Shown here: positions 1 to 7,724 of the stretch, piece after piece
How positions within the stretch are numbered: the first letter of the stretch is position 1
How the letters are laid out: every line of letters starts with the position of its first letter
Source: Treponema sp.
GTDB taxonomy: Bacteria; Spirochaetota; Spirochaetia; Treponematales; Treponemataceae
Assembly (NCBI GenBank): GCA_014804005.1
Contig: JAAVAP010000014.1
Location: forward strand, 49,468 to 103,924
Reading direction: 5' to 3'
Length of the DNA: 54,457 nt
Translations under genes and position numbers: made by a program
The notes under the pieces: model-generated
The model's database searches: none
The model's input: the letters and a program-made list of their open reading frames with translations, nothing else
Told to the model about the DNA's origin: nothing

Positions 1-1946
1 TTTTGTTTGCCTGCCTCGTTGAACGCCACGGCGGCGGCCAAATATTGGCGGCGGTCGCTCATTGCAACGACGCAGACATCTTGCACGAAGCCGCTTTGCA
101 AAATTCGATTTTCCACTTCCGCAAGCGAAACGCGCTTTTCTTCAATTTTCACGATTGAATCGGCGCGGCCTTTTAAAATGAATTTTCCGTCGGGCAAAAT
201 TTCCACCAAATCGGCGGTTTCAAAACCTTCGGGATTTTTTATGTACGGCGATTTTATCACAAGACAGCCCAAATCGTTCTGCCAAATTTCGGCGTTGTCG
301 AACGGAGTCCATTCCAAACCGTTTTTGCTTTGCCGCCACGCGATGCCGCTCGTTTCCGTGCTGCCATAAACTTCCACCGGCCAAAATCCGAAAATCTCGT
401 TCGTGCGCTTTGCCACTTCCGGAAGCAGAACTCCGCCGCTCGTAAAAATGAACGGCTCTTTCAGCGGAAGCGGATTTTCTCCTTGCGCATCGTTCGTGCG
501 TTTCAAAAAAGCGGGCACGGCAATAATCATATATTTTTCGTCGGAAAATTTTTCGAACTCGGAAGGAAATTCAATTCGAGTGCGACGGAACGGAACGCCT
601 GCAGCAAACGGAAGCGAAATCGTAAACAAAAACCCGTAGATGTGATGCTGGCTCACCGTGGCCAAAAGTTTTCTTCGCAAAAATTCTTCGCCCCATTTTG
701 AAAAAATAAAAGCGTTGTCCTGCTCGAATTCCTTCATTCTTTGCACAACATCTTTCGGCTTGCCAGTGCTTCCCGAAGTGAACATGTGAATCCGAGTTTC
801 TTCCGAAACGATTTTCGGCGCGGAACGAATTTCGCTTTCCGGCGGCAACGCGGAATTTTCTATGATTGAAGCGATGCTGAATGCGCCCAAAGAATCAATC
901 GCCGAAGCCGCGTCGCTCAAAAATTCCTGACCGGGCTGTTTCATTTCTTTTATGAATTCGCTCGAAATGTTCGCCGTGAGCATGACTTGTTTTTTGCATT
1001 GAAGCAGCGCGACGAACGTCACCAAAAAATACCAATAGTCGTTGCAATGCAAAATCCATTCGCCGCAATTTTTGCTTTGAATAAAGGCGCGCATTTTTGC
1101 AGTGTCGCACAAAAAATCTTTCCAAGTTTTGTAAACACCGTCCGACCAAATGTTTTCAAAACACATCACAAAATTGTCTGCGCGACTTTCCGCCTTGAAA
1201 TCACAAATTGAAAAATAATTTTGCATTTTTTTGTTCACCCTCATCCTTACAAAAAATTCAATTGCGAAAATCATTCCCATTATCAAATAGGAAATTCCGC
1301 CGTTATAAATTGACCAAATTTTTTCCGAGCAAAAAAAAGCCGTGTAGATCGCCGCCGCGATGTTCAGCACGAAAAACGCGCACCAAACAATCGTGACTTT
1401 TTTGCAATAATTTTCCACGCGCGTTTTGTACGGACTTTTCAAAATCGATTTGTCTTGCATTGTCGCGAAGCGGAAAACAATCGGCGGCGGCGAAACCAAG
1501 CTCGTCGCGAAAAAAAACAAAAACGTCGCACACACTGCGACAGGATAAAGTTTCAAAAACAAACTTGAATTTGCGACGAAGCATAAAATTCCAGCGGTGA
1601 GAAAAAAGAACGAAGAAAGCAAATTTTTAAAATTGAATCGAATTTTGCCGAAAAATTTTCGCGGATTTTTTTTTCGTTCTTCCGCAGAATTTTTGCCGTT
1701 TTCATCGGCAGAATTTTTTTGGGAATTTTCTCGCCCATCCGAAATATTTTCTTTCGAAGAATTTCCTGTGGACGAAATAAAAAAAATCAATGCGAGCGCG
1801 ATCACGCATAAAGAAATAACCCGCACTGGAAATTTGTAGACGACCAAAAGCAAAAAAATCAGCACGGGATATAAAATGGTCAATGCGGAAAAAAATATTT
1901 TGAAAAATTTTTTTGCCACGAAAAAACTCAAGTTTGAAATCGGCAT
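1..1946 (-). CDS. ApeG-ApeH-type fusion: membrane protein plus AMP-dependent acyl/aryl ligase (3' end outside window)
   Basis: One uninterrupted reading frame runs from the ATG at 1946 to the window edge (about 648 residues, C-terminus missing). Residues 1-240 are a membrane part with hydrophobic segments near 20-38, 42-58, 110-127, 134-150, 185-204 and 216-234 and a polar Asn/Lys/Glu loop at 60-105; this matches the COG4648/ApeG position in aryl-polyene clusters. Residues 250 onward are an AMP-forming ligase: phosphate-binding loop FTSGSTGKPK at about 389-398, VYGSTETSG at about 526-534, and GRADSIVK near 591. In APE systems ApeH activates the aryl starter acid and loads it on an acyl carrier protein, and two ACP genes lie just upstream. 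I checked that both halves share the same frame. An in-frame TAA just upstream (1956-1958) makes 1946 the first ATG. In characterised APE clusters ApeG and ApeH are separate proteins. The ligase family is secure; substrate and pathway are inferred from neighbours. Confidence 0.8.
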   Translation of the reverse strand, partial: MPISNLSFFVAKKFFKIFFSALTILYPVLIFLLLVVYKFPVRVISLCVIALALIFFISSTGNSSKENISDGRENSQKNSADENGKNSAEERKKNPRKFFGKIRFNFKNLLSSFFFLTAGILCFVANSSLFLKLYPVAVCATFLFFFATSLVSPPPIVFRFATMQDKSILKSPYKTRVENYCKKVTIVWCAFFVLNIAAAIYTAFFCSEKIWSIYNGGISYLIMGMIFAIEFFVRMRVNKKMQNYFSICDFKAESRADNFVMCFENIWSDGVYKTWKDFLCDTAKMRAFIQSKNCGEWILHCNDYWYFLVTFVALLQCKKQVMLTANISSEFIKEMKQPGQEFLSDAASAIDSLGAFSIASIIENSALPPESEIRSAPKIVSEETRIHMFTSGSTGKPKDVVQRMKEFEQDNAFIFSKWGEEFLRRKLLATVSQHHIYGFLFTISLPFAAGVPFRRTRIEFPSEFEKFSDEKYMIIAVPAFLKRTNDAQGENPLPLKEPFIFTSGGVLLPEVAKRTNEIFGFWPVEVYGSTETSGIAWRQSKNGLEWTPFDNAEIWQNDLGCLVIKSPYIKNPEGFETADLVEILPDGKFILKGRADSIVKIEEKRVSLAEVENRILQSGFVQDVCVVAMSDRRQYLAAAVAFNEAGKQ

Positions 1947-2071
1947 GCGAATTTTTTACAAAAAGCGAAGAAAAAAATTCGCTGGAAAATTAAATTTTTG
2001 CGGCGCAAACGCTCGACTTGCAACGCAAGCGAAAAACTCGCGCGCATTTTTCGCCGATTTCAAACACGCCT

Positions 2072-2317
2072 TTATTTTTGCGCAAGCGGCAAAAGAATGT
2101 CCACGACGTTTTCGACAGTCTTCGCGCTTTTGAACATTTCGGGATCGATTTTTCCGGGAATGAACTGCTTCATCTTTACGACCAAATCAACCGCGTCGAT
2201 TGAGTCCAAATCCAAATCTTCGAAAAGTTTTGAATCCATGGCGACACTGCTTTTTTCCACCTCAAAATCGCTTTCGAGAATGTCCTGGATTTTAGCGAAA
2301 ATTTCTTCTTTTGTCAT
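2072..2317 (-). CDS. acyl carrier protein (second ACP of the APE-type cluster)
   Basis: 81 residues with the ACP fold signature: the phosphopantetheine attachment motif DLDSIDAVDL near residue 37, flanked by acidic helices. It would carry the growing acyl or aryl-polyene chain as a 4'-phosphopantetheine thioester in the cytoplasm. It follows the other ACP gene by 22 bp and precedes the ligase fusion by about 125 bp, so ACP-ACP-ligase most likely form one transcript. The pair corresponds to ApeE/ApeF of known aryl-polyene clusters. A general fatty-acid ACP is unlikely, because two divergent ACPs lie together with APE-type partners and no fab genes are nearby. Confidence 0.85.
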   Translation of the reverse strand: MTKEEIFAKIQDILESDFEVEKSSVAMDSKLFEDLDLDSIDAVDLVVKMKQFIPGKIDPEMFKSAKTVENVVDILLPLAQK

Positions 2318-2339
2318 TTTTTCCCTTCCTTAAAATTTT

Positions 2340-2600
2340 TTATTTTGACTTTTCGGACTGGATAAATTCCGCCAAGGAATTCACCGAAGCAAAATGCTTT
2401 TTGCTGTCTTCACTTTCCGCCGAAAGTTTCACGTCGAATTTCTTCTTGAGCGCGACGCCCAATTCCAGCGCGTCAATAGAATCCAAACCCAAGCCCGTTC
2501 CGAACAAAGGCGCGTCGTCCTGAATGTCTTCGGGCGCGACATCCTCAAGTTCCAAGGCGGAAACAATCAATTCTTTAATCTGCTGTTTTAATTCTTCCAT
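2340..2600 (-). CDS. acyl carrier protein (first ACP of the APE-type cluster)
   Basis: 86 residues; the Ser of GLGLDSIDALEL near residue 40 is the predicted phosphopantetheine site. It differs clearly from the ACP just downstream, so this is an old paralogous pair rather than a recent duplication. It is the first gene of the leftward transcription unit. A promoter 12 nt before the ATG leaves a very short leader with no Shine-Dalgarno sequence. By position it matches ApeE, which with ApeF carries starter and extender units in aryl-polyene synthesis. The ACP identity is firm; the pathway is inferred from the neighbours. Confidence 0.85.
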   Translation of the reverse strand: MEELKQQIKELIVSALELEDVAPEDIQDDAPLFGTGLGLDSIDALELGVALKKKFDVKLSAESEDSKKHFASVNSLAEFIQSEKSK

Positions 2601-2612
2601 AACAATTCAATT

Positions 2613-2641
2613 ATTATAATTTGTTCACGAAAAAATTGCAA
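2613..2641 (-). promoter_or_regulatory. promoter of the leftward ACP-ACP-ligase unit
   Basis: Read on the minus strand: -35 TTGCAA (2641-2636), 17-bp spacer, -10 TATAAT (2618-2613), then 12 nt to the ATG. The predicted transcript has only about 5 nt before the start codon. Confidence 0.6.
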
Positions 2642-2703
2642 GTGCTTTTTTGTTTTTCCAGTCGCACCTCACGGAAGCGAAATTCCTAGCGCGGATTTTC
2701 ATC

Positions 2704-2732
2704 TTGCCAAGAATATTTTTTTTTGATAAAAT
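2704..2732 (+). promoter_or_regulatory. promoter of the methyltransferase-ApeC-ApeD unit (leaderless)
   Basis: -35 TTGCCA (2704-2709), 17-bp spacer, -10 TAAAAT (2727-2732), then 6 nt to the ATG at 2739. A transcript starting 6-7 nt after the -10 box would begin at or next to the start codon. No Shine-Dalgarno sequence is present. Confidence 0.6.
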
Positions 2733-2738
2733 ATTTTT

Positions 2739-3848
2739 ATGAAGAAAAATTCTTTGTTCAGTATGGAAAAATTTTCCGAAGACAAAATTTCCGCAATTGA
2801 CGCGAAATTCGAAGCGCAAAAAATCGCGTTCGCGCCGCTCACTTTTCAGGCAATTCGCGCGTTGCTCGAATTGGGCGTGATGAAAAAAATCAGCGATTCG
2901 GGCGACGATGGAATTTCGGCGAAAGAACTTTCGTTCGCAACCGGCATTTCGGATTATGGAATAAAAGTTCTCTGCGAAATGGCTGTGGGAATGAATGTTC
3001 TCAAACTGAAAACCGTGCAGGACGAAGAGCGATTTTTTTTGGGAAAAATCGGATTTTTCTTGCTGGAAGACAATTTGACAAAAGTCAATTTCAATTTTAC
3101 CAACGACATTTGCTACAAAGGCGCATTCGATTTGGCGGATTCTGTGAAAAACCAAAAGCCCGAAGGCTTGAAAGTTTTCGGCGAAAATTGGACGACGATA
3201 TACGAGGCGCTTTCTTCGCTTCCCGAGCGCGAAAAAAAATCTTGGTTTGATTTCGACCATTTTTATTCCGACATCGCTTTTCCGCAAGCTTTGCCGATTG
3301 TATACGCCGAAAAGCCAAAGCGACTTTTCGACATCGGCGGAAACACGGCGAAATGGGCGATAGCCAGCTGCAAGTTCGACGCGGATGTCAATGTCACGAT
3401 AATCGATTTGCCAGGACAAACTGCTGTGGCGGAAAAAAATGCCGAAGCCGCAGGATTTTCCGACAGGATCGATTTTTACAGCGGAAACATTTTGGATGAA
3501 AGCACCGAACTTCCGGCCACGCCCGACGCGGTTTGGATGAGCCAATTTTTGGATTGTTTTTCGCTTCATCAAATCACGAAAATCTTGAAAAAAATTCATT
3601 CGGTGGCGACAGAAAAAACTTTGGTTTATGTTTTGGAGCCGCTTTGGGACAAACAAAAATTCGAAGCGGAATCTTACGCGCTTCAAGCAACTTCGCTTTA
3701 TTTCACTTGCATGGCAAACGGCAACAGCAAAATGTATCGTTACGGCGAACTCGTGGAAGCGATTTCCGCCGGCGGATTTGAACTGAAAACAGCGCATCAC
3801 AATTTGGGCTCGAATTTTTATTCGCTTTTGGTTTTTAAGAAAAAATAG
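2739..3848 (+). CDS. SAM-dependent O-methyltransferase-like protein of the APE-type cluster
   Basis: 369 residues. The C-terminal half has the class I methyltransferase fold: glycine-rich SAM motif FDIGGNTAKWA near 195, acidic second-strand residue in TIIDLPGQ near 225, and a motif resembling DAVWMSQFLDCF near 265. The N-terminal helical part (LTFQAIRALLELGVM) resembles the dimerisation/winged-helix region of the PF00891 O-methyltransferase group. Aryl-polyene clusters commonly carry a methyltransferase that decorates the aryl head group, and that is the likely job here. It starts the rightward unit, divergent from the ACPs. A second in-frame ATG at 2763 is possible, but the promoter spacing favours 2739. 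Substrate unknown. Confidence 0.7.
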   Translation: MKKNSLFSMEKFSEDKISAIDAKFEAQKIAFAPLTFQAIRALLELGVMKKISDSGDDGISAKELSFATGISDYGIKVLCEMAVGMNVLKLKTVQDEERFFLGKIGFFLLEDNLTKVNFNFTNDICYKGAFDLADSVKNQKPEGLKVFGENWTTIYEALSSLPEREKKSWFDFDHFYSDIAFPQALPIVYAEKPKRLFDIGGNTAKWAIASCKFDADVNVTIIDLPGQTAVAEKNAEAAGFSDRIDFYSGNILDESTELPATPDAVWMSQFLDCFSLHQITKILKKIHSVATEKTLVYVLEPLWDKQKFEAESYALQATSLYFTCMANGNSKMYRYGELVEAISAGGFELKTAHHNLGSNFYSLLVFKKK

Positions 3849-3946
3849 ACGGCGAAGAACTCGAAGGGAAAAATCGCGTTTTCAATATTTTCGAAAATTG
3901 AAATTTCTGTAAACATTTAGAATTGAATGTGTGCGTTGGAGAGGGT

Positions 3947-4567
3947 ATGCAAAAAATTTTTGTTTCAAATATTTGCTCATGGATTCCGCCGGAAGAAGAT
4001 TTGTCCGCCGCGCCAAAACTGGAATTCACCGACGCGATTTTTCGGCGCAGGTTGAGCCAGTTGAGCAAAATGACAATACAAGTCGTGCATGACTTTTTCG
4101 AGGCTGGAATCGACCGAGAAATAAAAATCGTTTTTTCTTCGAAACGCGGCGAAATCGCGCGCGAATTCAAAATCAACAAAACGTTCATTCAAGACGCTGA
4201 AATTCTTCCAGCAAGTTTTTCGCTTTCCACTTTCAACGCTCCGATTGCGCTTGCGACAATTTCCGAAAACCTTCGCGGCGGCTACACCGCGATTTATCCT
4301 TCGCAGGGAAATTTTTCGGACGCAATTTTGGCAGCCGCTTCTCCAATTCTTTGCAGGCGCGAAAAGCAAATCGCATTCGTTTACGCCGAAGAATTCGTGC
4401 CAGACTTTTATGAAGAAATTTTCTGCGAGAAAAATTCTCCGCTCGCGTTCGCCGCATTGCTTTCCGCATCTTCACAAAATTCAAATCTTGGTGTACAATT
4501 TAACTTGGAGGATTTGCCGAAAACTCCGCAAGAATTTTTGAATTATTATGGAAAAAGAACAAACTGA
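3947..4567 (+). CDS. apeC: ApeC-like beta-ketoacyl synthase-like protein (ketoacyl-synt_2 family)
   Basis: 206 residues, short for a ketosynthase. It matches the N-terminal-only family PF13723: a WIPPEE-like N-terminus, a central SLSTFNAPIALATISENL segment, and an end typical of a truncated thiolase fold. No active-site Cys in a ketosynthase context is visible, as expected for a chain-length-factor-like partner. In studied APE systems ApeC works with the ketosynthase ApeO; no ApeO is in this window. The start is the ATG at 3947 with GGAG five bases upstream; an upstream TTG at 3923 would lack such a site. Its 3' end overlaps the acyltransferase gene by 20 bp, indicating translational coupling. 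Confidence 0.7.
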   Translation: MQKIFVSNICSWIPPEEDLSAAPKLEFTDAIFRRRLSQLSKMTIQVVHDFFEAGIDREIKIVFSSKRGEIAREFKINKTFIQDAEILPASFSLSTFNAPIALATISENLRGGYTAIYPSQGNFSDAILAAASPILCRREKQIAFVYAEEFVPDFYEEIFCEKNSPLAFAALLSASSQNSNLGVQFNLEDLPKTPQEFLNYYGKRTN

Positions 4568-5384
4568 AAAAAATGCTTCTCAAAATCCAAGCGACGATTT
4601 GCCTCGGATAAAAAATTATCCGTTGTATTTTTGGCGCGTATTCAGAAAACTTTTTGTTGTGGCGTTTTTTGGAATCGGAACGCTTCTCATCGTGATCGTG
4701 GTTTTTCCGATTATGCGGCTCGTGATTCGCGACAACAAAAAATTCCGAAAAGGCGGACATCATTTCATTTCAGGCGTTTTGGAATTCTACATTCATTTAA
4801 TGTCGTGGATTAGGATTTGCGAATTCAAAATCAGCAAGGAAGATTTGCAAACCCTGCGAAATCTGAAAAGCACTGTCATCATTGCGAATCATCCTTCGCT
4901 TTTGGACGTGATTTATATTTTGGCTTTCGTGCGCGACACAGATTGCATCGTCAAAGCCGCGCTCCAAAAAAGTTGGGTGGCAGGAATCGTCAAGGCACTT
5001 TACATTTCCAACAATGTCGATTTTAAAATAATGGAAGACGAATGCGTGGAAGCGTTAAATGCCGGCGGCAATTTGATTATTTTCCCGGAAGGAACTCGTT
5101 CGCCGGCGAATGGAATGAATCAATTCAAAAAAGGTGCGGCAAGAATCGCGCTCGCAGCCAACGCCGTGGTTCAGCCGATTTTCATTGGCGGCAATCGAAA
5201 ATACGGCTTGGGAAAAGGCGAGCCGATGTGGAAAGCAAATCCGCTTGAACGCTACAAATATTATTTTACGGTTTTGGAAAAAATTCAAACCGAAAAATTT
5301 TCAAGTTTGAGCGAAACTCTCGCCGCAAAACATTTGACAGAAGAAATGCGAGCCTCGCTTGAAACGTATTTCAAAAAAAATTAA
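4548..5384 (+). CDS. apeD: ApeD-like lysophospholipid acyltransferase (PlsC family)
   Basis: 278 residues. A hydrophobic anchor at about 36-62 is followed by the acyltransferase domain with block I NHPSLLDV (the HX4D catalytic pair) near 118 and block III FPEGTRS near 182. Enzymes of this family transfer acyl groups to glycerol- or lipid-linked acceptors at the inner face of the membrane. In aryl-polyene clusters the equivalent protein is thought to help attach the polyene to a lipid. The gene overlaps apeC by 20 bp and ends in a strong hairpin shared with htpG. A general PlsC is the alternative, but position and order (methyltransferase, apeC, apeD) fit the APE cluster. Confidence 0.75.
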   Translation: MEKEQTEKNASQNPSDDLPRIKNYPLYFWRVFRKLFVVAFFGIGTLLIVIVVFPIMRLVIRDNKKFRKGGHHFISGVLEFYIHLMSWIRICEFKISKEDLQTLRNLKSTVIIANHPSLLDVIYILAFVRDTDCIVKAALQKSWVAGIVKALYISNNVDFKIMEDECVEALNAGGNLIIFPEGTRSPANGMNQFKKGAARIALAANAVVQPIFIGGNRKYGLGKGEPMWKANPLERYKYYFTVLEKIQTEKFSSLSETLAAKHLTEEMRASLETYFKKN

Positions 5385-5419
5385 AATGGCGAGCCGCGCT
5401 TCGCGCGGCTCGCCATTTT
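5383..5419. terminator. bidirectional terminator between apeD and htpG
   Basis: Perfect 16-bp stem (5383-5398 with 5404-5419) around a 5-nt CTTCG loop, flanked by A and T runs on both sides so that it can end transcripts from either direction. The two genes converge here. Confidence 0.9.
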
Positions 5420-5461
5420 ATTCGGCAATCTTTCGCCAATCAATTTAATTTCAATTCTATT

Positions 5462-7435
5462 CTATGAAATCAACTTGTTCAATTTTTTCACGAAGTCGGC
5501 GGGATCTTTGATTTCGCTTCCGCCAAGCAACAATGCCTGGTCGAGCAAAACCGTGGAAACGTCCGCGATGAATTCTTCGTTGTCGCTGGCCTTGAGTTTT
5601 TGCAAAATCGCGTGGTCGCCGTTCACTTCCAAAATCGGCTTCACTTCGCTGAATCCGCCTTGTCCCATCGCCTTCATCATTCGTTCCATTTGCAGGCTCG
5701 GATCATTTTCATCGATGACGATGCAAGACGGACTATCGGTGAGGCGATTGGAAAGTTTCACGTCTTTGACGCGTTCGCCCAAAGCCTTTTTGATTTTTTC
5801 CACGACGGATTTGAATTCCTTTTCCTTCTTCTCGGCTTCTTTTTTGTCCACGCCGAGTTCCTCGTCGCTACCCGCGCGATTCACAGCCTTGAGTTCGAAA
5901 TCCTTGTATTTGCCGTAGCCGGGAATCACGATTTCATCGATGTCGCCGTCGAGAATCAAAACTTCGAAGCCTTTTTTCGTGTACGCTTCAAGCAAAGGCG
6001 ATTTTCGCAAATTGTCTTCATCGCCGCCCGTGATGTAATAAATCGCTTTTTGCTCGTTTTTCATCCGCTGAACATAATCGGCAAAACTCGTCCAATTTTC
6101 CGCGCCAGTTCCGCTTGAGTCCGTGCTTTTGAAGCGAACAATTTCCGCAATTTCTTCGCGGTTAGCGTAGTCGCCGTACAAGCCTTCTTTCATCGGGCGG
6201 TTATAATTTTTGACGAACGTGTTCCATTTTTCGATCGCCTTTTTTTCTTCGTCGGAAGGATTTTCCGATTTGCGCGCTTTGTCGGCGGCCTCGCCCATTT
6301 TCTTGAATTCGCCGAGCAATTTTTTTACGGACGCAGTTCGAATCGTTTCAAGAATTCGATTTTGCTGCAAAATTTCGCGGCTCACGTTTAGCGGCAAATC
6401 TTCGCTGTCGATGATTCCTCGCACAAAACGCAAATACGCTGGCAAAAGCTCGCGGTCGTCGTCCGTGATGAAAACGCGCTTGACATAAAGTTTCACGCCG
6501 CTTTTGTAATCCGCCTGGTACATATCGAACGGCGCGTTCTGCGGAATAAAAAACAGCGTCGTATATTCCTGTGTGCCTTCCGCGTGCGTGTGAACGTAGT
6601 GGAGCGGATTTTGGCCGTCGTGCCCGAACGTCTTGTAAAATTCATTGTAATCTTCTTCTTTCAATTCGGACTTGGAACGTTTCCAAAGTGCGGAAGCCGA
6701 ATTCACTTGGTCAACTTTTTTTTCGGTGGAAGTCACGTTGCCTTTGTCGTCGTATTTATTTTGCTCGTAGTGAAGATAAATCGGGAACGCGATGTGGTCG
6801 CTGTAACGCTTTACCAATTCTTCGATTTTCCAGCGGCTAGCGTATTCCTTGCTCTCATCGTTGAGCGACATTTCCACCACCGAGCCTGTCAAATCCAAAT
6901 TGTCAAATCCGTACTTTTTGGCGACTTCGCTTTCGGCCGCGATTTCTTCGATTTGATAAGAATTCGTTCCGTCGCTCGACCAATGGAAAATTTTCTTTTC
7001 GGCATCGCCAGCACGCCGCGTATAGACATCGATTTTTTTAGCTGCCATGAACGCGCTGTAAAATCCCACGCCGAATTGTCCAATCAAATTAGAATCGCCG
7101 GAAGCCTTCTCCGCGTCCAGTTTTTCAATGAAAGCCTTCGTTCCGCTTCGCGCGATTGTTCCCAAATTGTTCGTGAGATCGTCGGCGTTCATTCCGATTC
7201 CCGAATCTTGCACCGCGAGCACGGCGGCTTTTTCGTCGAACGTGATGTCAATTCGCGGCTCGAATTTTATTTCTTTGTAAACGTCGTCACTCACAGTAAG
7301 ATATTTGAGCTTGTCCAAAGCATCGCTCGCATTGGACACAATTTCGCGCAAGAAAATATCCTTGTTGGAATACATCGAATGAATTATCAATTTTAAAAGT
7401 TGATTCACTTCCGTTTGAAATTGATACGTCGCCAT
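5462..7435 (-). CDS. htpG: Hsp90-family chaperone HtpG
   Basis: 657 residues, slightly longer than the E. coli protein. The N-terminal GHKL ATPase has NASDALDKLKYL (catalytic/ATP region, about 36-47), DSGIGMNADDL (about 96), GTIARSGTKAF (about 112) and GQFGVGFYSAFM (about 138). The middle domain includes SREILQQNRIL, and the C-terminal part is the dimerisation domain. It is an ATP-dependent cytoplasmic chaperone. The start MATYQFQTEVNQLL is the usual HtpG N-terminus, and GAGGGG lies 6 nt before the ATG. It appears to be transcribed alone, converging with apeD at a shared terminator. No heat-shock CIRCE element was seen upstream. Confidence 0.97.
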   Translation of the reverse strand: MATYQFQTEVNQLLKLIIHSMYSNKDIFLREIVSNASDALDKLKYLTVSDDVYKEIKFEPRIDITFDEKAAVLAVQDSGIGMNADDLTNNLGTIARSGTKAFIEKLDAEKASGDSNLIGQFGVGFYSAFMAAKKIDVYTRRAGDAEKKIFHWSSDGTNSYQIEEIAAESEVAKKYGFDNLDLTGSVVEMSLNDESKEYASRWKIEELVKRYSDHIAFPIYLHYEQNKYDDKGNVTSTEKKVDQVNSASALWKRSKSELKEEDYNEFYKTFGHDGQNPLHYVHTHAEGTQEYTTLFFIPQNAPFDMYQADYKSGVKLYVKRVFITDDDRELLPAYLRFVRGIIDSEDLPLNVSREILQQNRILETIRTASVKKLLGEFKKMGEAADKARKSENPSDEEKKAIEKWNTFVKNYNRPMKEGLYGDYANREEIAEIVRFKSTDSSGTGAENWTSFADYVQRMKNEQKAIYYITGGDEDNLRKSPLLEAYTKKGFEVLILDGDIDEIVIPGYGKYKDFELKAVNRAGSDEELGVDKKEAEKKEKEFKSVVEKIKKALGERVKDVKLSNRLTDSPSCIVIDENDPSLQMERMMKAMGQGGFSEVKPILEVNGDHAILQKLKASDNEEFIADVSTVLLDQALLLGGSEIKDPADFVKKLNKLIS

Positions 7436-7666
7436 TTTTTCCCCTCGGTTTAAAATGAAAATGATTTAAAACCCAAATTTGAAATCAGCGTTAGAATATT
7501 GCAGCCAATCACATTTTGAGTCTTTGTTATTTTTAAAATATAATGAAATGCGGAAAAAAAGGCAAGAAAAAATTGAATGAAACTCGCGCAAAAAAATTCG
7601 TTTGACTTTTAAATTTTTCAAAAGCACGACTTTTATTTTGCAAAATTTATCGAAATAATTTTAAAA

Positions 7667-7706
7667 CGAAAAACTGGCGGCACAAAATTCGCACCGCCAG
7701 TTTTCG
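7667..7706 (-). terminator. terminator of the mgl operon
   Basis: Stem of about 13 bp with one bulged A (7667-7680 with 7694-7706; core ACTGGCGG/CCGCCAGT) just after mglC, followed on the minus strand by a T-rich run. The rest of the 289-bp gap between mglC and htpG is AT-rich and shows nothing else I can support. Confidence 0.75.
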
Positions 7707-7724
7707 TTTGGGTTTTCGAAAATT

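Noticed and set aside
2625..3800. 391-codon minus-strand frame opposite the methyltransferase
   Set aside because: Phe/Arg-rich shadow of a gene with clear SAM-binding motifs.
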